Source: GCA-003244245 sp963712995 (lineage in GTDB: Bacteria > Actinomycetota > Actinomycetes > Mycobacteriales > Pseudonocardiaceae). Taken from it: 64,000 nucleotides of DNA. The stretch covers positions 62,001 through 126,000 of the forward strand of contig CAVQKH010000030.1 of NCBI GenBank assembly GCA_963712995.1, read 5' to 3'. Positions 45,041 to 55,259 of the stretch are shown here, piece after piece. Under the pieces are notes generated by a model. The model made no database searches. It had not been told where the DNA came from and saw only the letters and a list, made by a program, of their open reading frames with translations. The translations under genes were made by a program, and so were the position numbers. Positions within the stretch are counted from its first letter, which is position 1, and the number at the start of each line of letters is the position of its first letter.

Positions 45041-47588
45041 GTGAGAGCGCTGCGCAGGTTCACCGTTCGTGCCCATTTGCCCGAACCGCTGGCGCCGCTG
45101 GAGACGCTGGCCACCAATCTGCGGTGGACCTGGCACCAGCCGACCCAGAACCTGTTCGCGTCGCTGGACGAGCGCACATGGGCCGCCGTCAAGGGTGATC
45201 CGGTGCGGCTTGCTCGGGGAGATCCCCACCGGCCGGCTGACCGCGCTGGCCGCCGATGAGAGCGTGGTGGCGCGAACCGCGGCGCTCGCGCAGGACCTGC
45301 ACCGCTACCTGGATGAGCCCCGGTGGTACCAGCAGCGCGGGGACGCCCGGCCGGCGGCGATCGCCTACTTCTCCATGGAGTTCGGCGTCTCGGAGGTGCT
45401 GCCGTTCTACTCCGGCGGTCTGGGCGTGCTGGCTGGAGATCACCTCAAGGCCGCATCGGATCTGGGCGTGCCGCTGATCGGGGTCGGGTTGCTCTACGGC
45501 TCGGGTTATTTCCGCCAGTCGTTGTCCCTGGATGGTTGGCAGCTGGAGCACTACCCGGCGCTGGACCCGCAGGGTCTGCCGCTGCGCCTGGTGGCCGACG
45601 CCACCGGAACGCCACTGCTGGTGCGCGTGGGAATGCCCGAGGGGCGGGTACTCCGGGCGCGGATCTGGCGAGCCGACGTCGGGCGGGTGCCGCTGCTGCT
45701 GCTCGACAGTGACTTCAGTTCCGGGGACATCGAGGACAATCCCGATGACCTGCGTGGGGTCACTGACCGGCTCTACGGCGGCGATCAGGCACACCGGATC
45801 ACGCAGGAGATCCTCGCGGGGGTTGGCGGGGTCCGGGCGGTGCGACTGTTCTGCAAGCTCACCGGCCATCCCCAGCCCGAGGTGTTCCACACCAACGAGG
45901 GCCACGCCGGGTTTCTCGGTCTGGAGCGGATCCGTGAGCTGATCAGCGGCGAAGGGCTGAGTTTCGACGAGGCCCTGACCGCGGTGCGCGCCGGCACGGT
46001 GTTCACCACGCACACCCCGGTGCCCGCGGGGATCGATCGCTTCCCGGTGGAGCTGGTCGGCCACCACTTCGGTGAGTCGGCAGCGCTACCCGGGGTGGAC
46101 GTCGATCGGATCCTGGCGCTGGGTGCCGAGGAGAGCCCCGGGGTGTTCAACATGGCGCACATGGGCCTGCGGCTGGCCCAGCGCGCCAACGGCGTCTCCC
46201 AGCTGCACGGTGCGGTGTCCCGGGCGATGTTTCGCGGTCTGTGGCCGCAGTTCGACGTCGATGAGGTCCCGATCGGCTCGGTCACCAACGGGGTGCACGG
46301 GCCGACCTGGGCAGCGCCGGAGATCGCCGGCGTGCTCGGTGAGTCCGGCAACGTCAACGCGGTGCTGACCGCCTCCGACGCCGCGCTGTGGGAGCTGCGC
46401 CGCGTGCTGCGCGCCAAGCTGGTGGACGAGGTGCGCCGGCGGGTCCGCGCCGCCTGGCTGGAGCGCGGCGCTTCCGCGCCGGAGCTGGGCTGGATAGCGC
46501 GGATCTTCGACCCGAACGTGCTCACCATGGGCTTCGCCCGCCGGGTACCCACCTACAAGCGGCTCACCCTGATGCTGCGGGACCGTGACCGGCTCCGCGC
46601 GTTGCTGCTGGACCCCGACCACCCGGTGCAGCTGATCATCGCCGGTAAGTCCCACCCTGCTGACGACGGTGGCAAGGCGCTGATCCAGCAGGTCGTGCAG
46701 TTCGCCGACGCGCCGGACGTGCGGCACCGGATGGTGTTCCTGCCCGACTACGACATGTCGATGGCCCGCTACCTGTACTGGGGCTGCGACGTGTGGCTGA
46801 ACAACCCGCTGCGCCCGTTGGAGGCCTGCGGCACCTCCGGGATGAAATCCGCGCTCAACGGCGGGCTGAACCTGTCCATCCGGGACGGCTGGTGGGACGA
46901 GCTCTACGACGGCAAGAACGGTTGGGCGATCCCGACCGCCGATGGCGTGGAGAATCCGGAACGGCGCGACAACCTGGAAGCCAACGCGCTCTACGAGCTG
47001 ATCGCCACACAGGTCGCGCCGCCGTTCTATGACCGGGGTGCCGACGGGGTGCCGAGTGGCTGGGTGTCCCTGGTGCGCCACACCCTGGCCACGCTGCGAC
47101 CTCAGGTGCAGGCCAGCCGGATGGTGCAGGAGTACGTGGGGAGCCTCTACGTGCCGGCCGCCGGCTCGGCCGCGGCGGTGCGGGCCGGCGACTTCGCTGG
47201 GGCGCGCGCATTGGCCGAATACCGTTCGCGGGTGCTCGCCGCCTGGCCTGCGGTGCGCGTCGCGCAGGTGGACATCACCGGCCTGCCCGACACCCCGGCG
47301 CTGGGTTCCGAGATGACGGTGCGTGCCGTTGTCGCGCTGGCCGGCCTGCAACCGGAGGACGTGCACGTGCAGGCAGTCGTCGGTCGGGTCGACGACGGCG
47401 ACGAGCTACGGGATCCGCTCGTGGTGACCATGCACCCCGTCGACGACGCTGACGCGGCCGGCAACCGCTTCGAAGCCACCCTTCGCCTACCCCACGCCGG
47501 TCTACTGGGCTACACCGTCCGCATCCTGCCCCAACACCCCCAACTGGCCACCCCCGCCGAGTTCGGCCTCCTCCATCTCGCCACCTGA
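45041..47588 (+). pseudogene. glgP: Glycogen/maltodextrin phosphorylase with a frameshift near the 5' end
   Basis: The N terminus (GTG 45041: RALRRFTVRAHLPEPLAPLE, then TLATNLRWTWHQPTQNLF) ends at DPVRL. The rest, from LGEIPTGRLTAL to the C terminus at 47588, is in another frame. Removing one T at about 45210 (cttgctc to ctgctc) restores DPVRLLGEIPTG. The joined product would be about 848 residues, normal for mycobacterial-type GlgP with an N-terminal DUF3417 domain. Catalytic parts are intact: NGVHGPTWAAPE, FARRVPTYKRLTL and the PLP-region EACGTSGMKSALNGGLN. The enzyme releases glucose-1-phosphate from glucan. A sequencing error is as likely as true inactivation. It is divergent from glgE. 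Confidence 0.88.
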
Positions 47589-47592
47589 CGGG

Positions 47593-48960
47593 TCAGCGGA
47601 TGACGGCTTTGGTGCGCATGAGGAACTCGGCGAGGTAGCCGTCGTGGGGGACGCCTGGGCGCATCCAGTACGTGGGATGGTCGCCCACGTAGACGTTGCG
47701 GATGGTGGGGTCCTCGACCAGCTGGTCGACCAGCTGCTCATCCTGCGTGATCGCGGTCAGCACGAGGGTGTTGCGCAGTGGCGCCACACCATCAGCGCGC
47801 GACCACGGCGCTATCCACACCAGGGGGAAGCCCAGCTCGACGCCGGTCTGCGGGGCGCAGGCCTGCTCCACCTGAAACACCGCAGGCCGTAGCACCGCGC
47901 TGCCGTCGCCGAGATCATCGACGATGCCCTGGCCGCCGAGCCAGGCCCTGGTGCCCGCAGCCCGGCTGAGCAGCAACCTCTCCATGGCCACGGCGGTAGG
48001 CAGCGGTTGAACGGGCAGGACGGCCTTCTCGTCCAGCGGTGGCAGGCTGGGGATGGCCGCCAGCCGCTCGGCGATCGCCTCGGCCACCGGTGCGGGGTCA
48101 CCCTCGACGAACACAGCGGTGGTGTTGACGCAGGCGGTGCCACCCTCGTTCGCGACCGAGGCGACGACGGTGTCCAGGTGGGGTCGCCAGTCCCCGTCAG
48201 CCAGCAGGATCTTCGAGCGACCAGGGCCCTGGACCAGCACAGAGGTGGATCCGCCGAACCTGTTCACCACGTCCTGACCGCCGTAGACCATAGCCAGGTC
48301 CGCTCCCTGGATGATCTCGCCCGCGACGGCGTGGTCAGTGGGCAGCAGCGCCACCTGGTCCTCGCCCAGCCCGGCCGCACGCAGCGCGGTGATCAGCCGG
48401 TGTGGGGTGAACGGCTCCCGCTGGGAGGGGCGTACGGCCACCCGATAGCCCAGCGCCAAGGCCTCCAGCCAGAGGCCGTGTACTCCGGGGTGGTTGCCGG
48501 AGGCGTGCACGGCGAACACCTCGCCGCGGCGGGTCCAGACCGCGTGGCCGGTGCGGGTGGCGGGATCCCGCCACTGGTTCACGGCCCCCACCGGTTTGGC
48601 CGACTGGCTCACGCCGTACGCCTCGGCCGCCGCGTGGGCGATCATCCCGGTGGTGGCTCGGACCACCGGGATCGGCAGTCCGGAGACCCGGCTCACCGCA
48701 CGCTGGTACTCCTCGGTCGACAGCCCGCCGATGGTGGCGGTGGCGAACATCTGGCCTGCTCGAGCCATCGCGGCGGCGAGCCGATCCGCCGGCATGGCCT
48801 CGGCGCTGCGCAGTGCGGCCAGGCTGCGATGGACGAACAACCGTGGCACCAGGCTCAGCTCCGCCATCGCAGTACCGGTGACCTCGGGCACGCTCAGCCG
48901 AGTACGAGCATGGTAGGAGCCGTTGTGCCCTAACGCGGTGAGCTGAATGAGGTCGGCCAT
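47593..48960 (-). CDS. LuxC/GriC-like acyl reductase (aldehyde dehydrogenase fold)
   Basis: A protein of about 455 residues with an ALDH-like fold. The catalytic Cys is in NEGGTACVNTTAVFV; nearby are VAVRPSQREPFTPHRL (cofactor strand) and VHASGNHPGVHGLW. The ATG at 48960 overlaps the stop of the AMP-binding gene (TGATG), so the two proteins are made together. LuxC-LuxE and GriC-GriD pairs convert a carboxylate through an acyl-adenylate to an aldehyde with NADPH. This pair has the same layout, so an acid reductase is the best guess. The substrate (fatty or aromatic acid) cannot be told. The gene ends 4 bases from the convergent glgP. Confidence 0.7.
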   Translation of the reverse strand: MADLIQLTALGHNGSYHARTRLSVPEVTGTAMAELSLVPRLFVHRSLAALRSAEAMPADRLAAAMARAGQMFATATIGGLSTEEYQRAVSRVSGLPIPVVRATTGMIAHAAAEAYGVSQSAKPVGAVNQWRDPATRTGHAVWTRRGEVFAVHASGNHPGVHGLWLEALALGYRVAVRPSQREPFTPHRLITALRAAGLGEDQVALLPTDHAVAGEIIQGADLAMVYGGQDVVNRFGGSTSVLVQGPGRSKILLADGDWRPHLDTVVASVANEGGTACVNTTAVFVEGDPAPVAEAIAERLAAIPSLPPLDEKAVLPVQPLPTAVAMERLLLSRAAGTRAWLGGQGIVDDLGDGSAVLRPAVFQVEQACAPQTGVELGFPLVWIAPWSRADGVAPLRNTLVLTAITQDEQLVDQLVEDPTIRNVYVGDHPTYWMRPGVPHDGYLAEFLMRTKAVIR

Positions 48961-50060
48961 CAATAGACCCCCTCGACGACTGACGCATTGTCGAAACTTG
49001 CCACCGGGCTGACGTCGGCGACCGAGTCCCCGAGCTGCTCGGCCGGCGGCTTCACCCGCACAGCCGTGTCGCGCTCGAGGTTGTTGGGCGCCAGCATGCC
49101 CTTGCTGAGGTGGTTCATCACGACCTGGCCGCGCTCGCCGTAGCCGACGTCCTCACCGGTCTCGGGATCGATGACGGAGAACGAGATGTACGGGGAGAAC
49201 GGGTCGAACACGCACGGGTCGTCGTCGGTCAGCTCTATCCGCTCGTAGGCGCCACCCAGGATCATCGTGCTGGCGTAGCAGCCGTGGAGTCCGACAGCGG
49301 GAAACACCTCGGTACGGAACAGGTACCGGGTATCGGCGTCCATGTGCGCGCCTGCCCACTGGATGACTCGCACCTTGTCGTTGACCAGCCTGACCAGCTC
49401 GTCGTGCCGGGCGAGCCGTTCCAGCAGCGGCGGCGTGGTGACGATGATTCCGATGTCCTGGGTCTCGAGCAGGGAGCCGGCTTGCTTGATCAGGTGCTCG
49501 ACGTAGTGCTCGGCGTCCTGGGTCCGTCCTTCGGCGATGCATTTCTTGACCCAGCGCGGATCCATGTCGATCGTGAACACGAGCCCACCTCGGATGCGTG
49601 CTTGCTCCCGCGCACCGTTACCGGCCATGTGCGGCCCGCTCGGCATCAGCACCAGCCAGTTGAGGCCGTACGGGCAGCCGCGGGTGTCCATATTGCGAGT
49701 GCCGAAGGCCAGCCAGCGCGCCAGCCAGTCGGCTGTGCAGATCACCCTTTTGGGGGCTCCGGTGGTGCCCCCGCTCTCGAACACGCCGAACACCTCGGCG
49801 GGGGACTCGTAGCCCTGGGGGATGAGGTCTTCGACCCGGACCTCACGCATCTCGTTGACGACGTTGGGGAAAAGCTTCAGGTCAGCGAGGGTGTGCACGT
49901 CCCGCCGTGGGTCGAAGTCGAGGGTCTTGGCCCGCCTCAGCCAGTACCGGGAGCCGGTCTGGGGACTGAAGTGCCACCGCATCGCGGCCTCGATCAACTC
50001 CTGGGGATCCGGGACCTCATCGACGGGACAGTCGAGAACCGGATCTGCGTCCTGGGACAC
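48960..50060 (-). CDS. LuxE/GriD-like acyl-adenylating enzyme
   Basis: A 366-residue member of the AMP-binding superfamily, shorter than acyl-CoA ligases and close in size to LuxE-type acyl-protein synthetases. The phosphate-binding loop FESGGTTGAPKRVI is clear. The adenine-binding region is near VGLHGCYASTMILGGAYE and the hinge region near YGERGQVVMNHL. GTG 50060 follows GGGAGGG. The stop overlaps the start of the reductase gene. It probably activates a carboxylic acid and passes it to that partner. PaaK-like phenylacetate-CoA ligase is an alternative family assignment. The pair sits between glgP and glgX without an obvious link to glucan metabolism. Confidence 0.7.
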   Translation of the reverse strand: MSQDADPVLDCPVDEVPDPQELIEAAMRWHFSPQTGSRYWLRRAKTLDFDPRRDVHTLADLKLFPNVVNEMREVRVEDLIPQGYESPAEVFGVFESGGTTGAPKRVICTADWLARWLAFGTRNMDTRGCPYGLNWLVLMPSGPHMAGNGAREQARIRGGLVFTIDMDPRWVKKCIAEGRTQDAEHYVEHLIKQAGSLLETQDIGIIVTTPPLLERLARHDELVRLVNDKVRVIQWAGAHMDADTRYLFRTEVFPAVGLHGCYASTMILGGAYERIELTDDDPCVFDPFSPYISFSVIDPETGEDVGYGERGQVVMNHLSKGMLAPNNLERDTAVRVKPPAEQLGDSVADVSPVASFDNASVVEGVY

Positions 50061-50161
50061 CTCGTGCCCTCCCTCACGCGAGGCGAACCACTCCCCGTGG
50101 TGGTCGCCGGTGCGGCCAACCCTGGCACAAGACGGTCACGCACACGACCGTATTTCGCGGG
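50061..50161. other. Intergenic between glgX end and the adenylating gene
   Basis: It holds the GGGAGGG ribosome-binding site of the adenylating enzyme. No gene recognised. Confidence 0.4.
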
Positions 50162-52240
50162 CTAGCAGCGCACCGCGCGGAACACCAGGAGGGTTCGGGC
50201 AGGGATGCTCACGCGGGTGCCGGGACGTCTGGTGCGGGGGTGGGCGGGTGCGCCGTCCGGGGTGCCGGTGTCCAGCACCGGCTCGTAGCGCTCGCCGTAC
50301 TCCTGGCCGGGCAGCATGAACCTGATCGGGTGTGCGCCGGCGTGCAGCACCAGCAGCCACGAGTCGGTGACCGCCCCCGGCGGGTGGGACCGTACGTCGG
50401 TGCCGTCGATCCACATGCTGAGTGTGTGCTGATCGCCCGCTCGCCAGTCACCGAGCTCCATGGGCCGCCCGTCAGGATGCAGCCACACCAGGTCAGGGGT
50501 GCCGCCCGGGGTGCTCCGGCCCTCGAAGAACTCTGGCTGGCGCAGCGCGGGTGTGGTGTTGCGCAGCGCGATCAGGTGGCGGGTGAAGGTGGTGAACATC
50601 TCAGCGTCCGGCTCAGCGGACCAGTCCAGCCACGAGGTCTCGTCATCGAGCAGGTAGGGGTTGTTGTTCCCCTCCTGGGTGTTCCAGCGCTCGTCGCCGG
50701 CCAGCAGCATCGGGGTACCGGTGGACAGCACCAGGGTGGCCAGCAGGTTACGGGCCTGGCGGCCGCGCAGCTGCTGCACCGCCCGATCCGGGGTCTCCCC
50801 TTCGACACCGCAGTTCCAGGAGCGGTTGTCGTCGGTGCCATCAGCGCCGCCCTCACCGTTGAGCTCGTTGTGCTTGCGGTTGTAGGAGACCAGGTCCCGC
50901 AGCGTGAACCCGTCGTGCGCCGTGACGAAGTTGATCGACGCCCAGGGCCGGCGGCCGCTCGCCGCGTACAGGTCCGAGCTGCCGGCCAGCCGGGAGGCGA
51001 GCTCGCTGACTCCGGGGACACCGCGCCAGAAATCCCGCACGACGTCCCGGTAGCGCCCGTTCCACTCGCTGAAGCCTGCCGGGAACCCGCCGACCCGGTA
51101 CCCGTCGGCGGTGGCGTCCCAGGGCTCGGCGATGAGCTTGAGGGTGCTCAGCAGCGGATCGGCGGCGATCGCCGCGAGCAGTGGCGCGTCCGGGTCGAAC
51201 GACCCGCCCCGGGGACGCCCCAGCACGCTGGCCAGATCCAGCCGGAACCCGTCGACGCCCAGCTCACCTGCCCAGTACCGCATCGCGTCGGTGACCAGCC
51301 GGACCACCGTGAGCGAGCCTGCGTCCAGGGTGTTGTCGCACCCGGTGAGGTCCCGGTCGAGGTAGTAGGCAGGCGCGTCCAGTCCGCGGTAGCACAGAGT
51401 GGGGCCGGTCACGCCGGCTTCGCAGGTGTGGTTGGCCACGATGTCGACGATCACTTCGATGCCGGCGGCGTGTAGCGCGGCCACCATCGTGCGGAACTCC
51501 GCCACCTCATCGCCGGGCACTGCGGCGTATCCCGGATGCACCGCGAGCAGGGCCAGCGGGGAGTAACCCCAGTAGTTGGGCAGCCCGGCGCGCAGCAGGG
51601 CCGGCTCGGGGCAGAACGCGGCCACCGGCAGCAGCTCCACGGCGGTGACGCCCAGCCCGGTGAGGTAATCGAGTACCGCGGGATAGGACAGACCCAGGTA
51701 GCTGCCACGGTGCTCGGGCGGCACCTCGGGATGGGTGCGGGTGAAGCCACGCACGTGCAGCTCGTAGATCACCGTCTGCTCCCATGGCACGTCGGGCCGC
51801 ATGCCGGTGTCCGGCCCGCCGGGGGTGGTGACGACCGAGACCGGGACGCTGCCCAGAGAGTCGACCCCGCAACGGGGGCCGCTGGGATAGTCCCGGTAGC
51901 CCAGGGCGGCCCGAAGGTCGGTCACACTGCCCTCGACGCGGCGTGCGTAGGGATCGACCAGCAACTTTGCCGGGTTGCACAGCAGGCCACGGCCGGGATC
52001 CCACGGTCCGTGCACGCGGTAGCCGTAGCGCTGCCCGGGACCGACGCCGCTGAGTAGCCCGTGCCACACCCCGAAGGTGCGTTCGGTCAGCGGTACCCGC
52101 AGCTCCTCGCCATCGGCCGAGATCAGGCACACCTCGACGGCTTCGGCGATCGAGGACGCCACGGCGAAGCGCACCCCGCCACCTTCGGCGTGCGCGCCGA
52201 GCGGAAACGGTCGGCCGAGCTGCGGGCGAGTCACGGACAC
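50162..52240 (-). CDS. glgX: Glycogen debranching enzyme (isoamylase type)
   Basis: A 692-residue GH13 enzyme that hydrolyses alpha-1,6 branches of limit dextrins. N-terminal CBM48: GRPFPLGAHAEGGGVRFAVA. Catalytic motifs: DIVANHTCEAG, GVDGFRLDLASVLGR (nucleophile Asp), LIAEPWDATADGYRVGGFP (acid Glu), and NFVTAHDGFTLRDLVSYNRK (third Asp). The C terminus includes PMLLAGDERWNTQEGNNNPY, conserved in GlgX. It is transcribed divergently from the ABC ATPase gene 30 bases away. It cooperates with GlgP in glycogen breakdown. Confidence 0.94.
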   Translation of the reverse strand: MSVTRPQLGRPFPLGAHAEGGGVRFAVASSIAEAVEVCLISADGEELRVPLTERTFGVWHGLLSGVGPGQRYGYRVHGPWDPGRGLLCNPAKLLVDPYARRVEGSVTDLRAALGYRDYPSGPRCGVDSLGSVPVSVVTTPGGPDTGMRPDVPWEQTVIYELHVRGFTRTHPEVPPEHRGSYLGLSYPAVLDYLTGLGVTAVELLPVAAFCPEPALLRAGLPNYWGYSPLALLAVHPGYAAVPGDEVAEFRTMVAALHAAGIEVIVDIVANHTCEAGVTGPTLCYRGLDAPAYYLDRDLTGCDNTLDAGSLTVVRLVTDAMRYWAGELGVDGFRLDLASVLGRPRGGSFDPDAPLLAAIAADPLLSTLKLIAEPWDATADGYRVGGFPAGFSEWNGRYRDVVRDFWRGVPGVSELASRLAGSSDLYAASGRRPWASINFVTAHDGFTLRDLVSYNRKHNELNGEGGADGTDDNRSWNCGVEGETPDRAVQQLRGRQARNLLATLVLSTGTPMLLAGDERWNTQEGNNNPYLLDDETSWLDWSAEPDAEMFTTFTRHLIALRNTTPALRQPEFFEGRSTPGGTPDLVWLHPDGRPMELGDWRAGDQHTLSMWIDGTDVRSHPPGAVTDSWLLVLHAGAHPIRFMLPGQEYGERYEPVLDTGTPDGAPAHPRTRRPGTRVSIPARTLLVFRAVRC

Positions 52241-52269
52241 CTATTCTGCCGAGTGCGCACAATGGCGGG

Positions 52270-53101
52270 GTGAACGCGCGGGATGGGCTACGGGCGAGGA
52301 ACACCACGCTGGAGGGGACCGATCTCGTGGTGCGGATGGACGGCGTGGGCGTCCGGCGCGGTGCCGCCACGCTGGTGGAACGGGTGGACTGGCAGGTGGA
52401 GCTGGACGAGAAATGGGTTGTCCTGGGTCCCAACGGTGCCGGCAAGACGACCCTGCTGCGGCTGGCCGCGACCGAGCTGCACCCGAGTTGCGGGACGGTG
52501 CACGTGCTCGGGGAGCAACTGGGCCGCACCGATGTGTTCGAGCTGCGCCCGCGGATCGGGTTCGCCTCGGCGTCGCTGGCCGGCCGGATCCCCGGTGACG
52601 AGCTGGTGTCGGATCTGGTGCTCAGCGCCGGTTATGCGGTGCTGGGCCGGTGGCGGGAGCGTTACGACGTCCTGCGACCGGGCCCGGGCCACGGGGCTGC
52701 TGGGCGCGTTCGGAGTCGGGGGGATGGCCGGGCGGCGCTTCGGCACGTTGTCGGAAGGGGAGCGCAAGCGGGTGCTGATCGCCAGGGCGTTGATGACCGA
52801 TCCGGAACTGCTGCTGCTGGACGAGCCCGCGGCTGGTCTGGATCTGGGCAGCCGGGAGGACCTGCTCGCCCGGCTGGCCACGCTGGCCGCTGACCCGGAC
52901 GCCCCCGCGACGGTGCTGGTGACCCACCACGTCGAGGAGATCCCACCGGGCTTCACACACGCCATGCTGATGCGGGACGGGTCGGTGGTCGCCCAGGGGT
53001 TGCTCGAGACGGTGCTGAACAAGGACAACCTGTCCAAGACCTTCGGTGTGGACCTCGTGTTGCGGCACTCCGGGGGCCGCTACTTCGCTTACCGCCGCTG
53101 A
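52270..53101 (+). pseudogene. ABC transporter ATP-binding protein with a frameshift
   Basis: The N-terminal half is in frame from GTG 52270 and has Walker A GPNGAGKTTLLRLAA and the Q-loop region RPRIGFASASL. At about 52673, after RYDVL, the frame changes. Removing one base (ctgcgacc) rejoins it to DRARATGLLGAFGVGGM, then signature LSEGERKRVLIARALM, Walker B LLLLDEPAAGLD and H-loop LVTHHVEEIP, ending at 53101. The joined protein would be about 276 residues. The family is the stand-alone iron/cobalamin-type ATPases also seen in mycobacteria; no permease is adjacent. The break may be a sequencing error. The stop codon is inside the first copy of a tandem repeat. Confidence 0.82.
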
Positions 53102-53210
53102 GCGGCGAATCGGGCTACCGCCGCTGAGCGGCGAATCGGGCTACCGCCGCTGAGCGGCGAATCGGGCTACCGCCGCTGAGCGGCGAATCGGGCTACCGCC
53201 GCTGAGCGGC
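53090..53210. repeat. 26-bp tandem repeat, four full copies plus a partial
   Basis: The unit taccgccgctgagcggcgaa (plus tcgggc) begins at 53090, 53116, 53142 and 53168, and a 17-base partial copy begins at 53194. Each unit contains the palindrome gccgctgagcggc. Copies are identical. The first contains the ABC ATPase stop codon. Repeats abut without spacers, so it is not a CRISPR array. Confidence 0.95.
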
Positions 53211-53287
53211 CTCGCCCCGATCATGGTCCCGGCAAGGCGAGGTTCGGCTGGGCGCTGAAGTGAGGAGATGCTGGGTGAGGAGATAAC

Positions 53288-53866
53288 GTGCTCCAGGTGT
53301 CGGACGGACCAGACCTCAACCCGCACAACCTGCTCAACATTTTCCTGCACCACCTGGAGGTGCCAGCTTTCTTCGTTCCCGGGGCGCTGCTCCTGGGTGG
53401 TGTGGCCTGGTGGCTGGCCGAGGGCCGGGGCTGGGCGAAGGTGCCCGCGGTACTCGCTGCGTGCAGCCTGGCGCTGGCATTGGCACTCACGGTGGCGCGG
53501 CCGTTCGGGCAGTTCGCCGCGGGCGGGCTCAACCCGTTGGCGGTGCTACGCCTGTGCATGGCCGGCAGCCTGTCGTTGGCCAACCTCTACGAGCAGCTCA
53601 ATGTGCTGATGCTGGTGCCGTTTGCGCTGTTCGGGACATTGGCGACCCGCCGACCGGTGCCTGTCGCGATCTCCTGCATTCTGGTCAGTGCCTTCGTGGA
53701 GGTTGTGCAGGCCGTTACCGGCGGGGGCGAGTGCCAGGCCCGGGACGTGGTGCACAACACGCTGGGTGGCGTGCTCGGAGTGCTGGTGGCGACGGTGCTG
53801 TTGTGGTTGCGGGCCAGACGCTCCCCTGAGGTCACCTCAAACGTCGGAGCTGGCTCAGGACGTTGA
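53288..53866 (+). CDS. VanZ-family membrane protein
   Basis: A 192-residue protein with about five hydrophobic segments (for example VPGALLLGGVAWWLAEG and VPAVLAACSLALALALTV). The VanZ-like signature is NVLMLVPFALFGTL followed by FVEVVQAVTGGGECQARDVV and HNTLGGVLGVLVATVLLW. VanZ-like proteins are membrane proteins; one confers low-level teicoplanin resistance, but the general function is unknown. It lies downstream of the 26-bp tandem repeat and is probably transcribed on its own. Confidence 0.82.
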   Translation: MLQVSDGPDLNPHNLLNIFLHHLEVPAFFVPGALLLGGVAWWLAEGRGWAKVPAVLAACSLALALALTVARPFGQFAAGGLNPLAVLRLCMAGSLSLANLYEQLNVLMLVPFALFGTLATRRPVPVAISCILVSAFVEVVQAVTGGGECQARDVVHNTLGGVLGVLVATVLLWLRARRSPEVTSNVGAGSGR

Positions 53867-54065
53867 GAACGCGTTCCTTCCGTGACCGCGTCGGTCCCGT
53901 GACCCGCGTCTTTCCTGGAGCACAGTGCCCTGGGTTTACCCTGTTTGGGTGAAAACCTCTGGTAGTCTGATCCGAAAGGCGTCGCCTGTCGAACAATTTG
54001 TGATCATTGGACACGTTGGAGCTACCAGTCGCAGGCCACGACCAGGGGGTCGATCGGGGGGGCGG

Positions 54066-55223
54066 GTGACGTTGAGTATTCAATCTGTCGCAGTGGGCAC
54101 CGGGCACGGCGAAGGCGCGATCTCCAGCAGGGTCTGCTCCGATCCGGGCTCGGAGGTACTGCGGAGCTGGGATCGCCTGGTGGAGCGCGCCGCGGGTAGC
54201 GACGTCGCCCAGCTCACCGCCTGGGCGCGCCTGCGCGGTCGGGTTGGCTACGCACCGTTATATCTGCTGGCCTTTCAGGCGGGCGAACTCGTGGGCGGTG
54301 CACAGATCATGTACCGACGCGTGCCCGTACTGGGAAGTGTCGGCTACCTTCCCTATGGCCCGGTGATCTCCCAGGATGCCACCGATCGCCACGGAATCTG
54401 TCGAGTGCTCGGCAGTGGTCTGGCGGCGCTGGGTCGGCGCCGGTTGCGGATGTTGTTCGTCCAACCGCCCGAGGGTGCTGATGACCTGAGCCGGGAGCTG
54501 CTCCGGCGCGGGTTTCGCCCCTCCTCCGCCGGGATCGCACCAGCGGGTTCGATTCGTATCGACCTCACATCCACCGAGGACGAGATTCGCCGCCGGTTCG
54601 CTCGGCGGCTGCGCTCGTGGCCGAAGAAATGGGCGGCGCGAGGCGTCACGGTGCGCATCGGGGACAGCAAGGACATCGCGCTACTCGCCACGTTGATGGC
54701 CCACTCGGCGCGCCATCAGGATTACCAGCCGCTGCCGGTCGGCTATCTCGAGGCGATGTATTCGGAGCTGGCGGTCACGGGGCAGGTGGCGCTGTTCGTG
54801 GGCGAGGTGGGCGGTGAACCCGTCGCTGCGGACCTGGTCACAGGGTGCGGCGGGATGGTCCGTGGCCGGCTGGCCGGATTCGACCGCACTGGTGAGGCGA
54901 GCCGGCTCAGCGTCCCAGCCGCCATCAGATGGGAGATCATCCGGTGGGCGAAGGCGCGCGGGTACCAGTGGTACGACCTCGGCGGGCTCACTGAACAGGC
55001 GCTGGGGGACCTGCTCGCCGGTGAGTGCCACCACAGCGACAGTTGGTCGAGTTCCGATCAAGCCAAGGCGGCGTTCGGAGGCAGCCCATACCGGTATCCC
55101 AGCGCCGTCGAGATGATCAATTCGGTGCCGGTGCGGACCGCGTACGACCTCTCGCGACGATGGTCCGGTGGCCGCCGCGTGGTGGCCCAGGTGACCCGAC
55201 GCTTCCGCGGTTCCTCGTCTTGA
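54066..55223 (+). CDS. FemAB-like peptidyltransferase (GNAT fold)
   Basis: A protein of about 385 residues from GTG 54066; the frame is open further upstream but that part is unlike the family. Two GNAT-like halves are visible: RGRVGYAPLYLLAFQAGELV with GSVGYLPYGPV, then RFARRLRSWPKKWAARGVTV, QVALFVGEVGGEPVAADLV, and WAKARGYQWYDLGGLT with a C-terminal KAAFGGSPYRYPSAVEMI. This matches the FemAB / lipid II:glycine glycyltransferase family that adds amino acids to peptidoglycan or related carriers using aminoacyl-tRNA. The cross-bridge substrate in this organism is not known. Confidence 0.78.
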   Translation: MTLSIQSVAVGTGHGEGAISSRVCSDPGSEVLRSWDRLVERAAGSDVAQLTAWARLRGRVGYAPLYLLAFQAGELVGGAQIMYRRVPVLGSVGYLPYGPVISQDATDRHGICRVLGSGLAALGRRRLRMLFVQPPEGADDLSRELLRRGFRPSSAGIAPAGSIRIDLTSTEDEIRRRFARRLRSWPKKWAARGVTVRIGDSKDIALLATLMAHSARHQDYQPLPVGYLEAMYSELAVTGQVALFVGEVGGEPVAADLVTGCGGMVRGRLAGFDRTGEASRLSVPAAIRWEIIRWAKARGYQWYDLGGLTEQALGDLLAGECHHSDSWSSSDQAKAAFGGSPYRYPSAVEMINSVPVRTAYDLSRRWSGGRRVVAQVTRRFRGSSS

Positions 55224-55259
55224 GCTGCATCGATGTCGTTGGTCAAGCGCCGGGCACGG

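Noticed and set aside
53090..53210. CRISPR array
   Set aside because: The repeats abut with no spacers and no cas genes are present; a simple tandem repeat.
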